A program made the translations under genes and the position numbers. The notes below the pieces were generated by a model. It saw nothing but the letters and a program-made list of their open reading frames with translations. It was not told where the DNA came from and did no database searches. 64,000 bases of DNA from Epichloe hybrida (lineage: Eukaryota > Ascomycota > Sordariomycetes > Hypocreales > Clavicipitaceae). The stretch covers positions 1,798,001-1,862,000 of the forward strand of contig JAFEKR010000002.1 of assembly GCA_019022495.1 (NCBI GenBank). The letters are read 5' to 3'. This document shows positions 38,249 through 49,064 of this stretch, piece after piece. Positions within the stretch are counted from its first letter, which is position 1. Each line of letters opens with the position of its first letter.

Positions 38249-40388
38249 CTAATATTACTAATATTACTAGTATTACTAATATTACTAGTATTACTAAGAT
38301 TACTAAGATTACTTAAGATTACTTATAATATTATTAGTGTTAAAGTTTAATAATAAATAAATAATAAATAAATAACTTAAATATAAATACTAGTAATTAT
38401 AAGTAAATTACTATAGTAAAAGCTATAGTTTTTAATAACTTAGTATTTTAAGGTTTTTAAAAATATTAATATTATAAAAATGTTTTCTCTTTTATGTTTT
38501 TTTAAAATAATAATAAAAGTAAAATAATAGTAATTATAGTAATAATAGTAATTAAGGTTATAAAAGTTATTAAAGCTTTTATAATAAGTATAGTATATTA
38601 TATAAAACTAAGTCCTAGTATTATTTTTAAAAATAAGTTAAACTTATTTTTTATAGCTTATTTAAGCTATATAGGGTAATTAAAATAATACTATTAGTTA
38701 TTTATTAATAAATTATAAATATTAGTTTATTATATTCTTTCTTTATATATTATTATAATAAGATATATAAAGTTACTATATATAACTTCTTAAAGCTTTA
38801 GAATTATAAAGCTTAAGGTAATATTTAATTAGTTTAAATAGTAAATAAATAGTTTAAGCTTTTTTTAAGTTCTTATTATATTAATAATAATATTAAAGTA
38901 CTAAGTATATATTCTATTAACTTTTATATATTTGTTTAGATTTCTAATTTAATTTAATTATATTAGTTTAAGGTATTTTTTAATTAAATTAATAATAAAA
39001 ATATAAAATAATTAATAATAATAGTAAATAAAATAATTAGAAGGTTTTTCTTAAAGTTATATTAGTAAAATAAAGTAATAAGTATAATAGTATTATTAAA
39101 AAGGTATAATATTATAAATAACCCTAGTTATAGTAAAATTCTTAAAAAAAAGTAAATATTATAAATTCTATAACTAATTAAGTAAAATAGGTAATAATAA
39201 AAGCTTCTATATAACTAGCTTTCTTTTAATCCTTATAATAACATTATATAATAAAAAGGCCTACTTTGTTTTTTACTAATACTACATTGTAGTTTTTGTA
39301 GTTAGTGTAGTTAGTAACTACACTAACTACACTACACTATAAGCAAAAAAAAACTACATTACAAATACAAATCTTTCCTAAAAACTACACTAACTACACT
39401 ACAAACAATACTCTGGCTATAACTAATGACGTAAAAAAAAATTAAAAATCAATACTTAGCCTTAGTAATAGTCTAAGTATTACTTTTATATTAAACTAGA
39501 TATTATTTACTATTAATAATTTATAATAATATAGCCTCTTATCTAAGTAAGCTTATATTAACTATTAGTATAATCTCTTTAAAGCCTAGTCTAAGATTAA
39601 GTAAAATAAGGATTAAGGCTATTATTATTACTTTCTTTAAGATATCTATAGCTTCTTATTACTCTAGTTCTTATTCTTAGTTCTTTATTTTCCTTAGTAA
39701 AATTACTAGTAGTTTTACTTTTTATATATAGTGTTTTACTTAAATATAGTAAACTCCTATTAATCTAATAAAGAATTATACTTCTAATTAATCTTAATAA
39801 ACCTTCTAGTTTAAAATCTTTATAATCTTTACTTTAGTTAGCTTTTACTTATTTATCTTATATATAAATCCTATAATTTTTACTAACTTCTAGTAAAACT
39901 TTAACTTAGCTACTAAGGCTATATAACTAGAGAGCTTAATATTAACTAAAACTTTATTAATATTAATTAAATACTCTATTATATATTTATATACTCCTAG
40001 TATAATTTCCTTCTTATTATATATTATTATTAGTCCCTTTACTATAATATTATCTAGGAAAGGTATATTAATATGAGGGATTAAGTTAAATAGGATTTAT
40101 CTAATAATCCTAATAAACTAAGCTACTAAATTAGTAGCTTCTTATAGTAAGTAATAAAGCTATAAAAGTCTAATTATAGTGAAAATCATTATTATATCCT
40201 TACTTTTCTTTACTAATATTACTTAATTATATCTAGATAATAAGTTAACTATTAATAAAATCTTATATATTATAAAGCTCTTACTAAATGCTTCTATGCC
40301 TTAAGGAATTATCATATCTTATATTATTACTTTATTATACTTTATAGTAAATAGAATTAAGTAAATCCCTTGATCTTTCTTTATAATA

Positions 40389-41663
40389 TATTTTATATTC
40401 TTTACGCTAGTTAGCTAACTATGTAGCTGTTCCTAGTACTCCATCCGCTTAGTTAAGAGAGAAAACCCTTTACTAGGGAGAAAAACCCTCTTATGTCTGT
40501 AAATAAGCTAGCGCTAACCCTCTTATAGGTTTACGCTGCGTTAGGTGTAACTAATTATAGGTGTTTATTACTAGCTTATGCTAGCCTTATCCTAAAGAAA
40601 ATAAAAAAGAAAGGAAAATATATAGTAGTAATCCTAACTAGCTCCCTTTAGTGTTAATCTAGTCTTACTTTAACCTAGCTTTATATCCCTTACTTTACCC
40701 TAAGGTATAGTAAATTTAGATTTATAATAATAATTTACTTTTTATTTGCTTTACTTCTAACTCTTCTAGTGCCTTACTTTTTAGCTAAATCTAACCTAGT
40801 ATTAGTCTAAATATCTTATAAAGTCTAAGTATATAGTTTTATTTAATTATAGTAAGGGGTAAGTAATTTAGGCCTAGTAGCTAGGTAGTTTTACTCCTAG
40901 ATTAGTCACGCGCTATCTATGCGTTTATTTGTCTTATGCTTTGTTTTCTAGCTAATATTATAATTAGTCCCCCCCCCCCTCTCTTGAGTATAAAAGAGGG
41001 CTCCTCCCCCCTTGAGGTTCTAACCTTTTTCCTCTTCTGCGGAGGAACGACATGACGAGGTTATCTTTTGGCTCCGGCGGCTCGACGCCTAAGCGGCGGA
41101 GACAAACTAGCTTCTAGCCGCTAGCCTATTAGCTAAGGGTAAGAGCAAGGTAATAGAGAATATAATCCCTATTCCTAAGGAGAAATAAGGCTAATTCTAG
41201 GTTAGTAAAGGGGCAGCGGTAGGCTAGTGTGAAATAATACCTATAGCTTTTTAACTTAAAATTAATCTAATAACTATTCTAGACCTATAGTCTTCCTATT
41301 ATAGTGTGATTTTGCCTTATGTCTAGCCTGCCTCTGTGGCTATACTATTTTACCTAGTGCCTCTCTCTAGTTATTTATGGTGTCTGTTTATTAGTTAGTT
41401 TAGTTACCTCTAGGGTAGCCTAGATCCTCCCCTAGTTTACATTAGCTAAAGGCTAGGTCTTACGCTAATATGTAGTATTAGAGTCTTCTTATACTAAGGA
41501 ATCACTTTATAATATATCTTGCCTTTAAGGGATTATCTAAGGCTAGCCTCACCTCCCATATGTCTCTAGGCTATCTTTTTTAGGGGCGTCTGTGGTTGTA
41601 GTTAGTGTAGTTAACAATTACATAGTACTAGTCTTTAACCGCATAACTGCAGCTGCATAGGGT
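40389..41663 (-). mobile_element. 5'-truncated LINE copy, minus strand
   Basis: Reverse complement of the LINE 3' part (about 29,800-33,716 with its insertions removed). It ends at the same TATATTCTTTACGC border and starts abruptly near 41,663 inside the C-terminal zinc-finger region (P-L-C-S-C on the minus strand). Compared with the long copy it lacks roughly 815 bp (30,386-31,200 there). It is less mutated: a GC-rich patch at 41,030-41,110 (GGAACGACATGACGAGG) aligns with a fully TA-converted patch of the long copy. The copy and the long LINE form inverted arms around the gypsy fragment. Confidence 0.75.
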
Positions 41664-42064
41664 TTCTTTATAATAAGAAAATAAGGATTTCTATAAGAGC
41701 TATAACTCTTCTCTAAATATCTATACTTTAGCTTCTTCTTTAGAAAATTAACTAATCTCCTTTATAACCTAAGAGATATTAGAATTAAGCTTACTTACTA
41801 TACTTTATATTTAATAACCTTTATAACTTATAGTAATATAACTAGTAAGTTAACTTTCCTATATTCTAATAAGTCCTAGGCTAGTGTTACTTCTTAGTTA
41901 TAAAGAATTTCCTTAAAAATATGAACTTTTTCTTATATTAAATACTCTTATATCTCTTTAACTATTTAATCTAAATATTCCTAGTTTATTCTAAAACCTT
42001 ATAGGTTTATGTAAAATCTCCTAGTAGTATATTTACTATACTTCCTAGATAGAGAAGCTCTTCA
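41664..42064. other. RIP-degraded DNA up to the edge of the genic compartment
   Basis: AT-rich, stops in all frames, no feature recognised. The change to normal codon-biased sequence at about 42,045-42,065 is abrupt, within some 20 bp. Confidence 0.6.
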
Positions 42065-43366
42065 GTGAGAGCCTTGAGAAGGCAAGTTCACCCGGCGAGC
42101 GCCGAAGAGATTAATGCCAAGGTTGCGGAGATGATGGCAGCAATGGATGCCTTGAAGCCTAGCACGCCAACAAGAACAGCGACAGATTCAAGAGCACTAG
42201 CTCAAGTAGCTCAATCAAAGGGACTCGCAAAGTTGTTGGGAAGACTGTATAGCAAATCATCCAGCCCTGATAATGAAGCCCTGAAAAAGCGAAGCAAAAC
42301 TGGAGCAGGAGATGGAGACGCCCCTCTGGCAAAGTCGGCAGGTCAATCAGACAAGAACCAGTCATCGATCAGCTCTACCGAGATTCGGTTGAATGAAGAC
42401 CAGAATCTCAACAGAAACAAGGTTCAACAAATAATTGGAGGAAAGGTGAATCAGAAGCATGCAAACTCTACCTTACTCAGTGGCAACTCCAATTCGTTCG
42501 TCACGATTGAGTGTAGTAGGCCAGGAGAGGACCGGCAAGTGGCAGAATCAAATCGAGTGCATAACACCCGACGAATGTCTTGGCCGTCGGCGAACCCATT
42601 TGACACTGAGGAAGACTTTGAATGCGACCTTGACCAAGGCATTCTGCATGCGTCTCCAGCTGGCTCGTCAACTCCACGCATTCGGATTCATCGAAGCTCG
42701 GATTCTACCCTGAGTGAGTATTCTATCAAAGACTTGAGTGGAGCGAGTCTGGGCCAGGTGAATCTGGCAAAAGTGGTTCAGATCGGCAAAAACGACAATA
42801 CCAACAAATGGATTCGTCAATTAAACTTCGGGCCAGCCGCCGACAAGAGGCATTCTCCTAGAGAGCTTCCGAGCCAGAATGACGACGCAGGGACTGCCAA
42901 GAAGCATCCATCACCTAGCAAGAGGGACCTGGAGGAGCTCGAAAAGGCATTTCGGCAGTATGAGCTGCCGCAGGGAACATACGAAGAAGGCGGCGTGGAC
43001 GAGCTGGCTGCGAGTCGAACGGTCCTATCTGTTAAAGACCGGAACTAGAAGCTTCGAAAGGATGTAGAAGGCAGAAGTAGCATTGTGCCACCGTTACCGC
43101 CTCGTGCTTCGACTTGTTCGTCGCGAGTTTTGCGACCGCCGGGCCAGACTAATACAAGACTGAGGACCAAGCTCCGGCTGGCCTCCAAGTACAGACCTGC
43201 CGACGCATGCGCTGATGAAGATGACGAGCTGCTGTAGGAATTAAAAGACACTGGACGGTGGAGTTTTCGAGTCGCGCCTGATGAAGGAGAGTTGGATGTG
43301 CTCATGGATGCAGTGTATGGCTGGAGATGCTTGGGTGTTGTGGAAGAGAAGACAATAGGACATTAG
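42065..43366 (+). pseudogene. 5'-truncated fungal gene with in-frame TAG stops, function unknown
   Basis: The open frame starts at the edge of the AT-rich block without an ATG (a GTG at 42,065, first ATG at 42,131) after an upstream TAG at 42,050, so the 5' part seems to be missing. It runs 327 codons to TAG at 43,046-43,048. The same frame is then open for 62 codons to TAG at 43,235-43,237, and for 42 more to TAG at 43,364. The continued segments have coding character (for example S-S-I-V-P-P-L-P-P-R, and L-D-V-L-M-D-A-V-Y-G-W). The first two stops are each explained by one CAG-to-TAG change in a CA context, the preferred RIP change. The protein is polar and low in complexity, with no domain I recognise. 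The alternative is a real stop at 43,046 and a long 3' UTR. Confidence 0.6.
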
Positions 43367-43696
43367 GGTACCGCAGGAAAGGGAAGACTACAAGTGATAT
43401 TCTATAGCTGATGCAAAGCAGAAAAGCATGCGTAGCACATGATTTGTAATTGCAACAGGCTGACGCTGTGAGAATGCACAACAAGTCGTGACTCGTGAGA
43501 GGGACCATGAGCGAGAGATGTCCTGTCGCGATTTGCACGTCCAAGGCACAAAGGTTTGGGTACTGAAGGTTGGGGAGGGGAGGGGGAGGTAGTTTAAGAT
43601 GAAACAAGTATGCTATTATGTAGTCTAGAACTCTACAGTAGTCTAAGGGATTGTACATAAGAGTACATAGTGGCTTCAACCAGTATCAAGTATGCA

Positions 43697-44181
43697 TCAT
43701 ACAAGGGAGATGGAGACCGGGTCTCTGTTCTGGCCGCATAAAGTGCCATAACGTACGCGGATGCACTCGGTGGGGACATTTGCAGAGCCGCGCCTACATG
43801 TACATGAATGAAAAGTTGGCGTCAGCATGTTTTGCCGGATGGGGATCAATGACGAGCGGGGTGAGGCGGGTGAGGTACGTACACTAGGCCATCATCATCA
43901 TGGAGGATGCTGAGGCGGTATTGGTGGCCATCGGTGCCGGGGAGCAGCTGGAAATAGTACTTGGAGTTGCCGCATTGTGTGGCGTGGGTGGGCTCCGGGT
44001 AGACGGGGTTGATGACGTCGCAGATGAGCCCGGTGGCGTTCTTGCCCGAGAGCTCGAAGGACACGTCCGTGATGGTGTGATTGTGGAGGGAGTCGATGGT
44101 TAATTTGTCGATGACCATGTCCTCGCTGGCTGCTGGGGCGGCGGAGGCGGCTGCGAGGCCGAGGATGGTGGAAAACTTCAT
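43697..44181 (-). CDS. Small secreted cysteine-containing protein (AA1-like type)
   Basis: Two exons: 44,181-43,883 and 43,793-43,697, joined across an 89-bp intron (GTACGT donor, GCTGAC branch, TAG acceptor). The spliced product is 131 residues. A signal peptide is clear (M-K-F-S-T-I-L-G-L-A-A-A-S-A-A-P-A). The mature part has four cysteines, in L-I-C-D, T-Q-C-G, T-E-C-I and T-L-C-G, enough for two disulfides, and two N-glycosylation sequons (N-H-T, N-A-T). Size and cysteine pattern fit fungal AA1-like (Alt a 1 fold) small secreted proteins; the family call is from memory of the pattern, not a search. Without splicing, the frame ends early in a proline/histidine tail, so I prefer the spliced model. 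It lies between the RIP-damaged pseudogene and copia element 2. Confidence 0.78.
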
Positions 44182-44655
44182 TTTCGCGGGAGCTGTGTGT
44201 TACGGTTGGTTGGTTGGTTGGTTTGGTCGATTGATTGAGAGAAGTCGACGAGTTGAGCCGGGGGACATGTGTATTTTTATATATTATAATATATATCTAT
44301 GTGTGTGTGTGTGTGTGTGTTGCCGGATTCCTGCATCATGAATCGTGTGTTGCCGGATTCCTGCATCATGAATCGTGTTGCTCGGTTGGCACAACTGTGC
44401 CGGCCGGTGGGCGGCTCCGCAGTGCAGCAGTCAGTCAGTGCGGTCTGGGTGCGTTGCTTTATATAATCTCCGTATTATATGATATGAGTCTTGTTGCATG
44501 ATGATGATGATGATGATAATGACTACGTTTTCACACCCGAGTCCCGACATGTCGGTTACGTGAAGTGGATTGGGCCAATGACGATGCCTGCCTAGCCCAG
44601 CCTGCAAAGCCGGATCCATTCCCGCCTTACTAGATTTATAATGAAAAAATAGCAG
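44182..44655. promoter_or_regulatory. Upstream region of the secreted-protein gene, with short tandem repeats
   Basis: No gene here. Immediately 5' of the ATG is a (GGTTGGTT)-type stretch. A (GT)10 run lies near 44,300-44,320, followed by two perfect 30-bp tandem copies containing GCCGGATTCCTGCATCATG (about 44,318-44,378), and an (ATG)n run at 44,496-44,517. Copia element 2 begins at 44,656, about 475 bp upstream of the ATG, so any more distal promoter elements are now 7 kb away. Confidence 0.5.
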
Positions 44656-44944
44656 TGTGGCTTCCTTCGGACCTTCGGACGATAGATAGTCCGACCGTGG
44701 CCAAAGAGTGGAGCCACCGAAGGGATGCACGCGATGCGATTAGATACATCGCGAGCTACCCCGCTCCGTCAGCAGTGGCACCGCACTGCAGCCCCACTTT
44801 TCCCCCTTTTTACCTACCTTCTCTTCTAGCTAGATTCCTCTCCTTCTCCCTCTTCTCTTCTCTTAGTTATTAGCTATTATCATCATTAACTTCATTAAAT
44901 TTAACCCCTTCGCACTAGTGCAACGTTCCTTAGTGTAACTAACA
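44656..44944 (+). repeat. LTR (5') of copia element 2
   Basis: 289 bp, TGTGGCTTCC...AACTAACA. The outer 200 bp are unmutated (CGGACCTTCGGACGATAG is intact). The inner end carries RIP-type changes against its partner (ATTAAATTTAACC versus ATTGAATTCAACC; CCTTAGTGTAACTAACA versus CCTTGGTGTAACCAACA). Confidence 0.95.
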
Positions 44945-47900
44945 CTAATTAGTGGTTAACTATAACCATAGATAAGTTAGGTATTATAAGAAGAGATATT
45001 TCTATAGATAACGCAGCCCCTTACCTCTTAAGCTAACCTAGACAGGCCATTTAGGTAGAGAGGTATAACTACAGAGTGTGCTAAAGGAAAATAGACTAGA
45101 ATCCTAGTTACAGGCTTGTTAGACTTCCAAGGGATTGATCTATTAACCCTTAGGCTTATAGGATATAACCTTATTATATCTATCCGGGATATTCAGTTAA
45201 TTATTAATCTTATCATCTATTACAAGAAAACTAACTAAATAACCAAATCTATTGCCATAAGGCATTTTATTTAAACCTAATATTAAAAAACAATCCTTAG
45301 CTAAGCTAGCTAACCTATATAACCTCCTTTTACACTCCCTTTATAACCTCTCTTCTCTCTTTATGGCTTTTTACGCCTTAGTGTTCTAAATATTAAGTTA
45401 TTTCTGCTTTTACGCTATCTTTATAGCTTGCTCTTCCCTCTTTTTACTGTTTTTCCCTCTTTTATACTTTTTCCGTCACTTTTTATTATTTCCCTTTATT
45501 TATCCTATTAATCCTGTTTATCCTATTTATCTTATTCTGTTTATCCTATTTATCCTACCCTGTTTATCTTGTTTATCCTATTTACCCTGTTTTTTCTGTC
45601 TTTCCTATTTTGCCTGTTTTTTAGATTTACCTAGTCTATCCCTCTTAATAAGCGTAGAAATTATGCTATTATTATACTACTGTTTACTTTATTTAAATTA
45701 TTTAAGAAGACTAAACCCTTCTTAAGAAAGGAATGGAATTAAATATTAGACTATTAATAAGATAAACTCCCTACCTTACTTCCCCTAATAATAAGATATT
45801 CTAAAAGCCTTTAGAAATAGCTTTTAAAAGACTAGAAAAGAATAGTTTACTAAGGTAACTATAGCTATATTTATTTATACTTATAAGAGACTAGGAAGAG
45901 CTTACCTAGCTAAACCTAGAGGCTACTATATAGCCTAAACTTAATAATTAGATTATAAGGTTTATTTACACTAGTAAGCATTAAAATTAGTAAGGAGAAG
46001 ACCTTTAGGAGAACTTTAGAGAAGATTTTAAAGGTTAGATAAAAGACATATTTAGGAGAGCTTCTAATAAGCTTATAAGAGAACTATAAAACTCCCTATA
46101 AGATAATAATGTTTACGTTAGCTAAGGAGTAGGCCTTCCTATCCTAATAGCCCTTAAACATATGCTTTAAGAGATAATAATAACCCTATAGTTAGGAAAT
46201 AAGTTATAATCTCCTAAACTGCCTTATGTATAACCCCTATAAGCCACTGCCCTAAAGACCTTCCCTAATGTTCCTTACCCTTAAAAGGAATAATCTTTAT
46301 ATTCTCTATAAGAACCTTTATAATAATCTTAATTATATTAGGAGTTTAACCCTTAATAGCTTACCTTTCTTCCTTATTCCTTCCCTTTAGATAAATAAAT
46401 TATAAAGAAAATATCTAAGCTTATAAAAATATATAAGGATAGTAACTACTATAGTAAGAAGCTATATAACTTTCTCTTGCTAAAACTTACGCTCTTTAAG
46501 AGTAAGTATAACTAGATTAACCTCCTTAAGTTATATTTTAGTAAAGTATTCCTTATTATATTAATAGGAGATACTAAATAGTACTTTCTTAATTACCTTA
46601 CTAGTAAGAACCTCTTATATAAAGAGATAATTATAAATATCTATTAATACTTTAAGATAGAGAGTAATTAATAATTTTACTAATATAAATAGAGTAATAT
46701 AACTCTTAAAAACGTTATTACTTAGAACCCTAATAAGACTAAGCTTAAGTGCCTTAAGATTCTATTAACTACCTTAAAGAGAGTCTATAAAGGGCTATAC
46801 CCCTCTAATATAGTGAATATAAAGCTTTATAAGCAAACCTTAAATATAGTCTCTAGTATCCTTAAATATTAGGTAGTAAAGTATATATATATACTAGGCT
46901 TTAAGAACCTTACTAGTAACCTCTATAAATTAATTATAATTACAGAGAGTAATATAAGGAGTAACTAATACCACTAGTATTAAGATAAAGACCTATTAGA
47001 GGTAATATTTATAGATTACTAATATAGCTAATAGAATTAAAGAGACTAAGGAAGAGAAGGTTATTATAGTAACTCTAAATAACCTAAGCAATGCTTTATC
47101 TATAGTAAGAGTAGCTACTAGTTATTAAACTATACTAATGCTAAATATTAGAAAGAGAAAGAGAGGTAGTAAGCTAGTAAGAACTATTATTTACCTCCTA
47201 TAGAGAAGAAGTTTTAGGTATTTCTTACTTTATTTAAAGGAAATAATAGTAATAAAGAAAAGGAAAGAGAAAACTAGGAAATATAGCTTAAGGCCTTTAC
47301 TTAGGACTAAGATAATAGTAATAATAATGTTAAGAAGAAGCTATTATTAAAGGCATAACTTAGCATTATATAATTCTTCTGCGTAAGATTATAAATAATA
47401 GATAACGTTAATATCCTTATAACGCTTAAGAATTAAGCTTTTTAATATGCTTTACTTAAGTAAGAGCTATACCTTAAAGAGGCTTCTAATAAAGATAATT
47501 TAATTTATTATACCTCTAAAGGACACTATTCTAAAGAGATCTTTAGAGAAATTATACTAGATATAAGAGCCTTAGGCTAATTAACTACTAGTCTAGTATA
47601 AGCTAAAGCCTTACTAAGATTAATGCTATTATTAATAATTAAACTCTATAACCTAGAAGTTATTTGCTTTAGTGCTAGATTAGTAATAACACATAGCGTT
47701 ATCTATATGCCTACAAAGCTTAGCTAAATTAACTTCTATATCCTTAACACTGCTATACCCTTCCTCTTTTCCCTTACTAATATAGATAAAATAAAGGTTA
47801 AGATTAATAACCTTACTAATATATTAATTTAAAATAATAAGACTATACCTATTATGCGCAAATAGGGCTACCCTTAGTGGCTTCTAGAGGCAAGAGAAAC

Positions 47901-48962
47901 CACCACTTTCTACCTATTAGAAGGAGAGATTTATTAACTTCACGAAAGGTTTAGTTATCCCTTAATTTAATAGCTTATAAAGATCCTTTAATAAGCTAGT
48001 TATAATATTAAACACTATGTAATTAAGAAGCTTACTAAAGTCTATTACTATTATTAGATAAATAGAAAAGCCCCTAGCTAGTTTAAATTCTCCCTTAAAG
48101 ATAACTATAACTTTAACTATAAGATTATTATTAATATTATGCAAATTAATGGCTAGCTAGTCCTTCATATTATTAATTTAGTAACCTTATTTTAAGCAGC
48201 CTAATTCCTTAACCCTAAGAAGTAAAAGCTTATAATATCTAGGATATAATTAGAGAGTGCTAGATTAATACATATCTAGGCCCTTTAGACTAGATTATTT
48301 ATAATACTAGTAATAACTTTACCTTAGCTAAATTTAGGCATTATGCTCGCTTAATGTTAATTAATATTAATAAGATACTTATTAAAGCCTATAATAGTAT
48401 TAGAAAGGTTAAGAGATATTACAGATCTCTTTACTAGGCCTATAATATTATTATAGACTTAATTAGCAAGGAAATTACTCCTAAGTAATAACTCTAGATA
48501 GCTATTAAAGCTATTAATAACTTAGTAAGCCTTAATAGCCTTATGCTAACCTTACTAGTCTTTAAAGCTTACTTATAGATAATAGATAAGTTACTACTAA
48601 GCATCTCTATTATTTAATAAGCTAAAGTAATTTAGAAGGTAACTAATAAAGTCTGCCATTACCTAGCTAAGAGGCAGGTTTATAAGGCCCTTAGCGCCTA
48701 GAATAGCCCTAATATATTACTAATACATTAGCTACTACTGCAGACTAATGTATATATATGAAGAGAAAAAGGTAAATAGCATAGCCCTTATAAGCTATTA
48801 GCCACTAATAGGGAGACCTATATAGTTAAGATACCCTATAGCCTAGCTAAGTTTCGCTCTATAGTAGTAAAGCTATACCACAAGGACCTGTGGTACATAG
48901 GGGCTAATAAGCAAAGCCTTCGGGATATTAGGGAGCATAACCTAGGCCCAGAGGTCCTTGCC

Positions 48963-49064
48963 CATGACATAGCCCCTTCCCATGACATAGCCCCTTCCCA
49001 CGCTATAGCCCCTTCCCACGCTATAGCCCCTTCCTACGCCATAGCCCCCTCTAACGCTATAGTC
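48963..49064 (+). repeat. 18-bp in-frame repeat coding a hexapeptide in copia element 2
   Basis: About 5.5 units of CATGACATAGCCCCTTCC / CACGCTATAGCCCCTTCC. In the pol frame this gives (H-D/A-I-A-P-S)n, between the integrase and reverse transcriptase regions. Copia element 1 has only about 2.5 units at the corresponding place (minus strand, about 16,390-16,450). The unit keeps the frame and is scarcely mutated. Confidence 0.85.

Larger units (their letters stand above)
36555..39415. mobile_element. Long-TIR satellite-bearing element, copy E (TSD GCTATAAC)
   Basis: Begins TAGAGTATTGCACTAAAACG and ends CAAACAATACTCTG. GCTATAAC is at 36,547-36,554 and 39,416-39,423, joining gypsy sequence on both sides. 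It contains a long decamer array that is interrupted by MITE 3 at 37,560. Length is 2,861 bp, or about 2,443 without the MITE and its extra octamer. Non-coding. Confidence 0.9.
33717..40388 (-). mobile_element. Ty3/gypsy-like retrotransposon fragment, split by long-TIR copy E
   Basis: On the minus strand, reading through stops, 40,064-40,036 gives F-L-D-N-I-I-V-K-G, matching the gypsy reverse transcriptase F-L-D-D box with the second Asp changed. Further on, L-I-G-V-Y-Y fits the start of the RNase H region. After the insertion at 36,555-39,415 the frame resumes near 36,450 with R-Y/L-N-I-T..E-Y, and at 36,245-36,185 with L-G-K-K-N-Y and L-S-R-K-G, typical of the gypsy RNase H end. The part from about 33,800 to 36,000 would then be integrase, not verified. 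No LTRs are recognisable and gag/protease is missing, so it is a fragment. Confidence 0.65.

Noticed and set aside
33607..40498. A 6.9-kb DNA transposon with about 110-bp terminal inverted repeats
   Set aside because: The inverted 110-bp ends are the 3' ends of two LINE copies in opposite orientation; homology continues outward into LINE sequence, and a third copy sits at 5,120.
1..42050. Mitochondrial DNA or a centromere core as explanation of the AT-rich block
   Set aside because: No mitochondrial genes or tRNAs appear, and nuclear LTR, LINE and hAT-like elements with target duplications explain most of it; a pericentromeric position cannot be excluded from one window.
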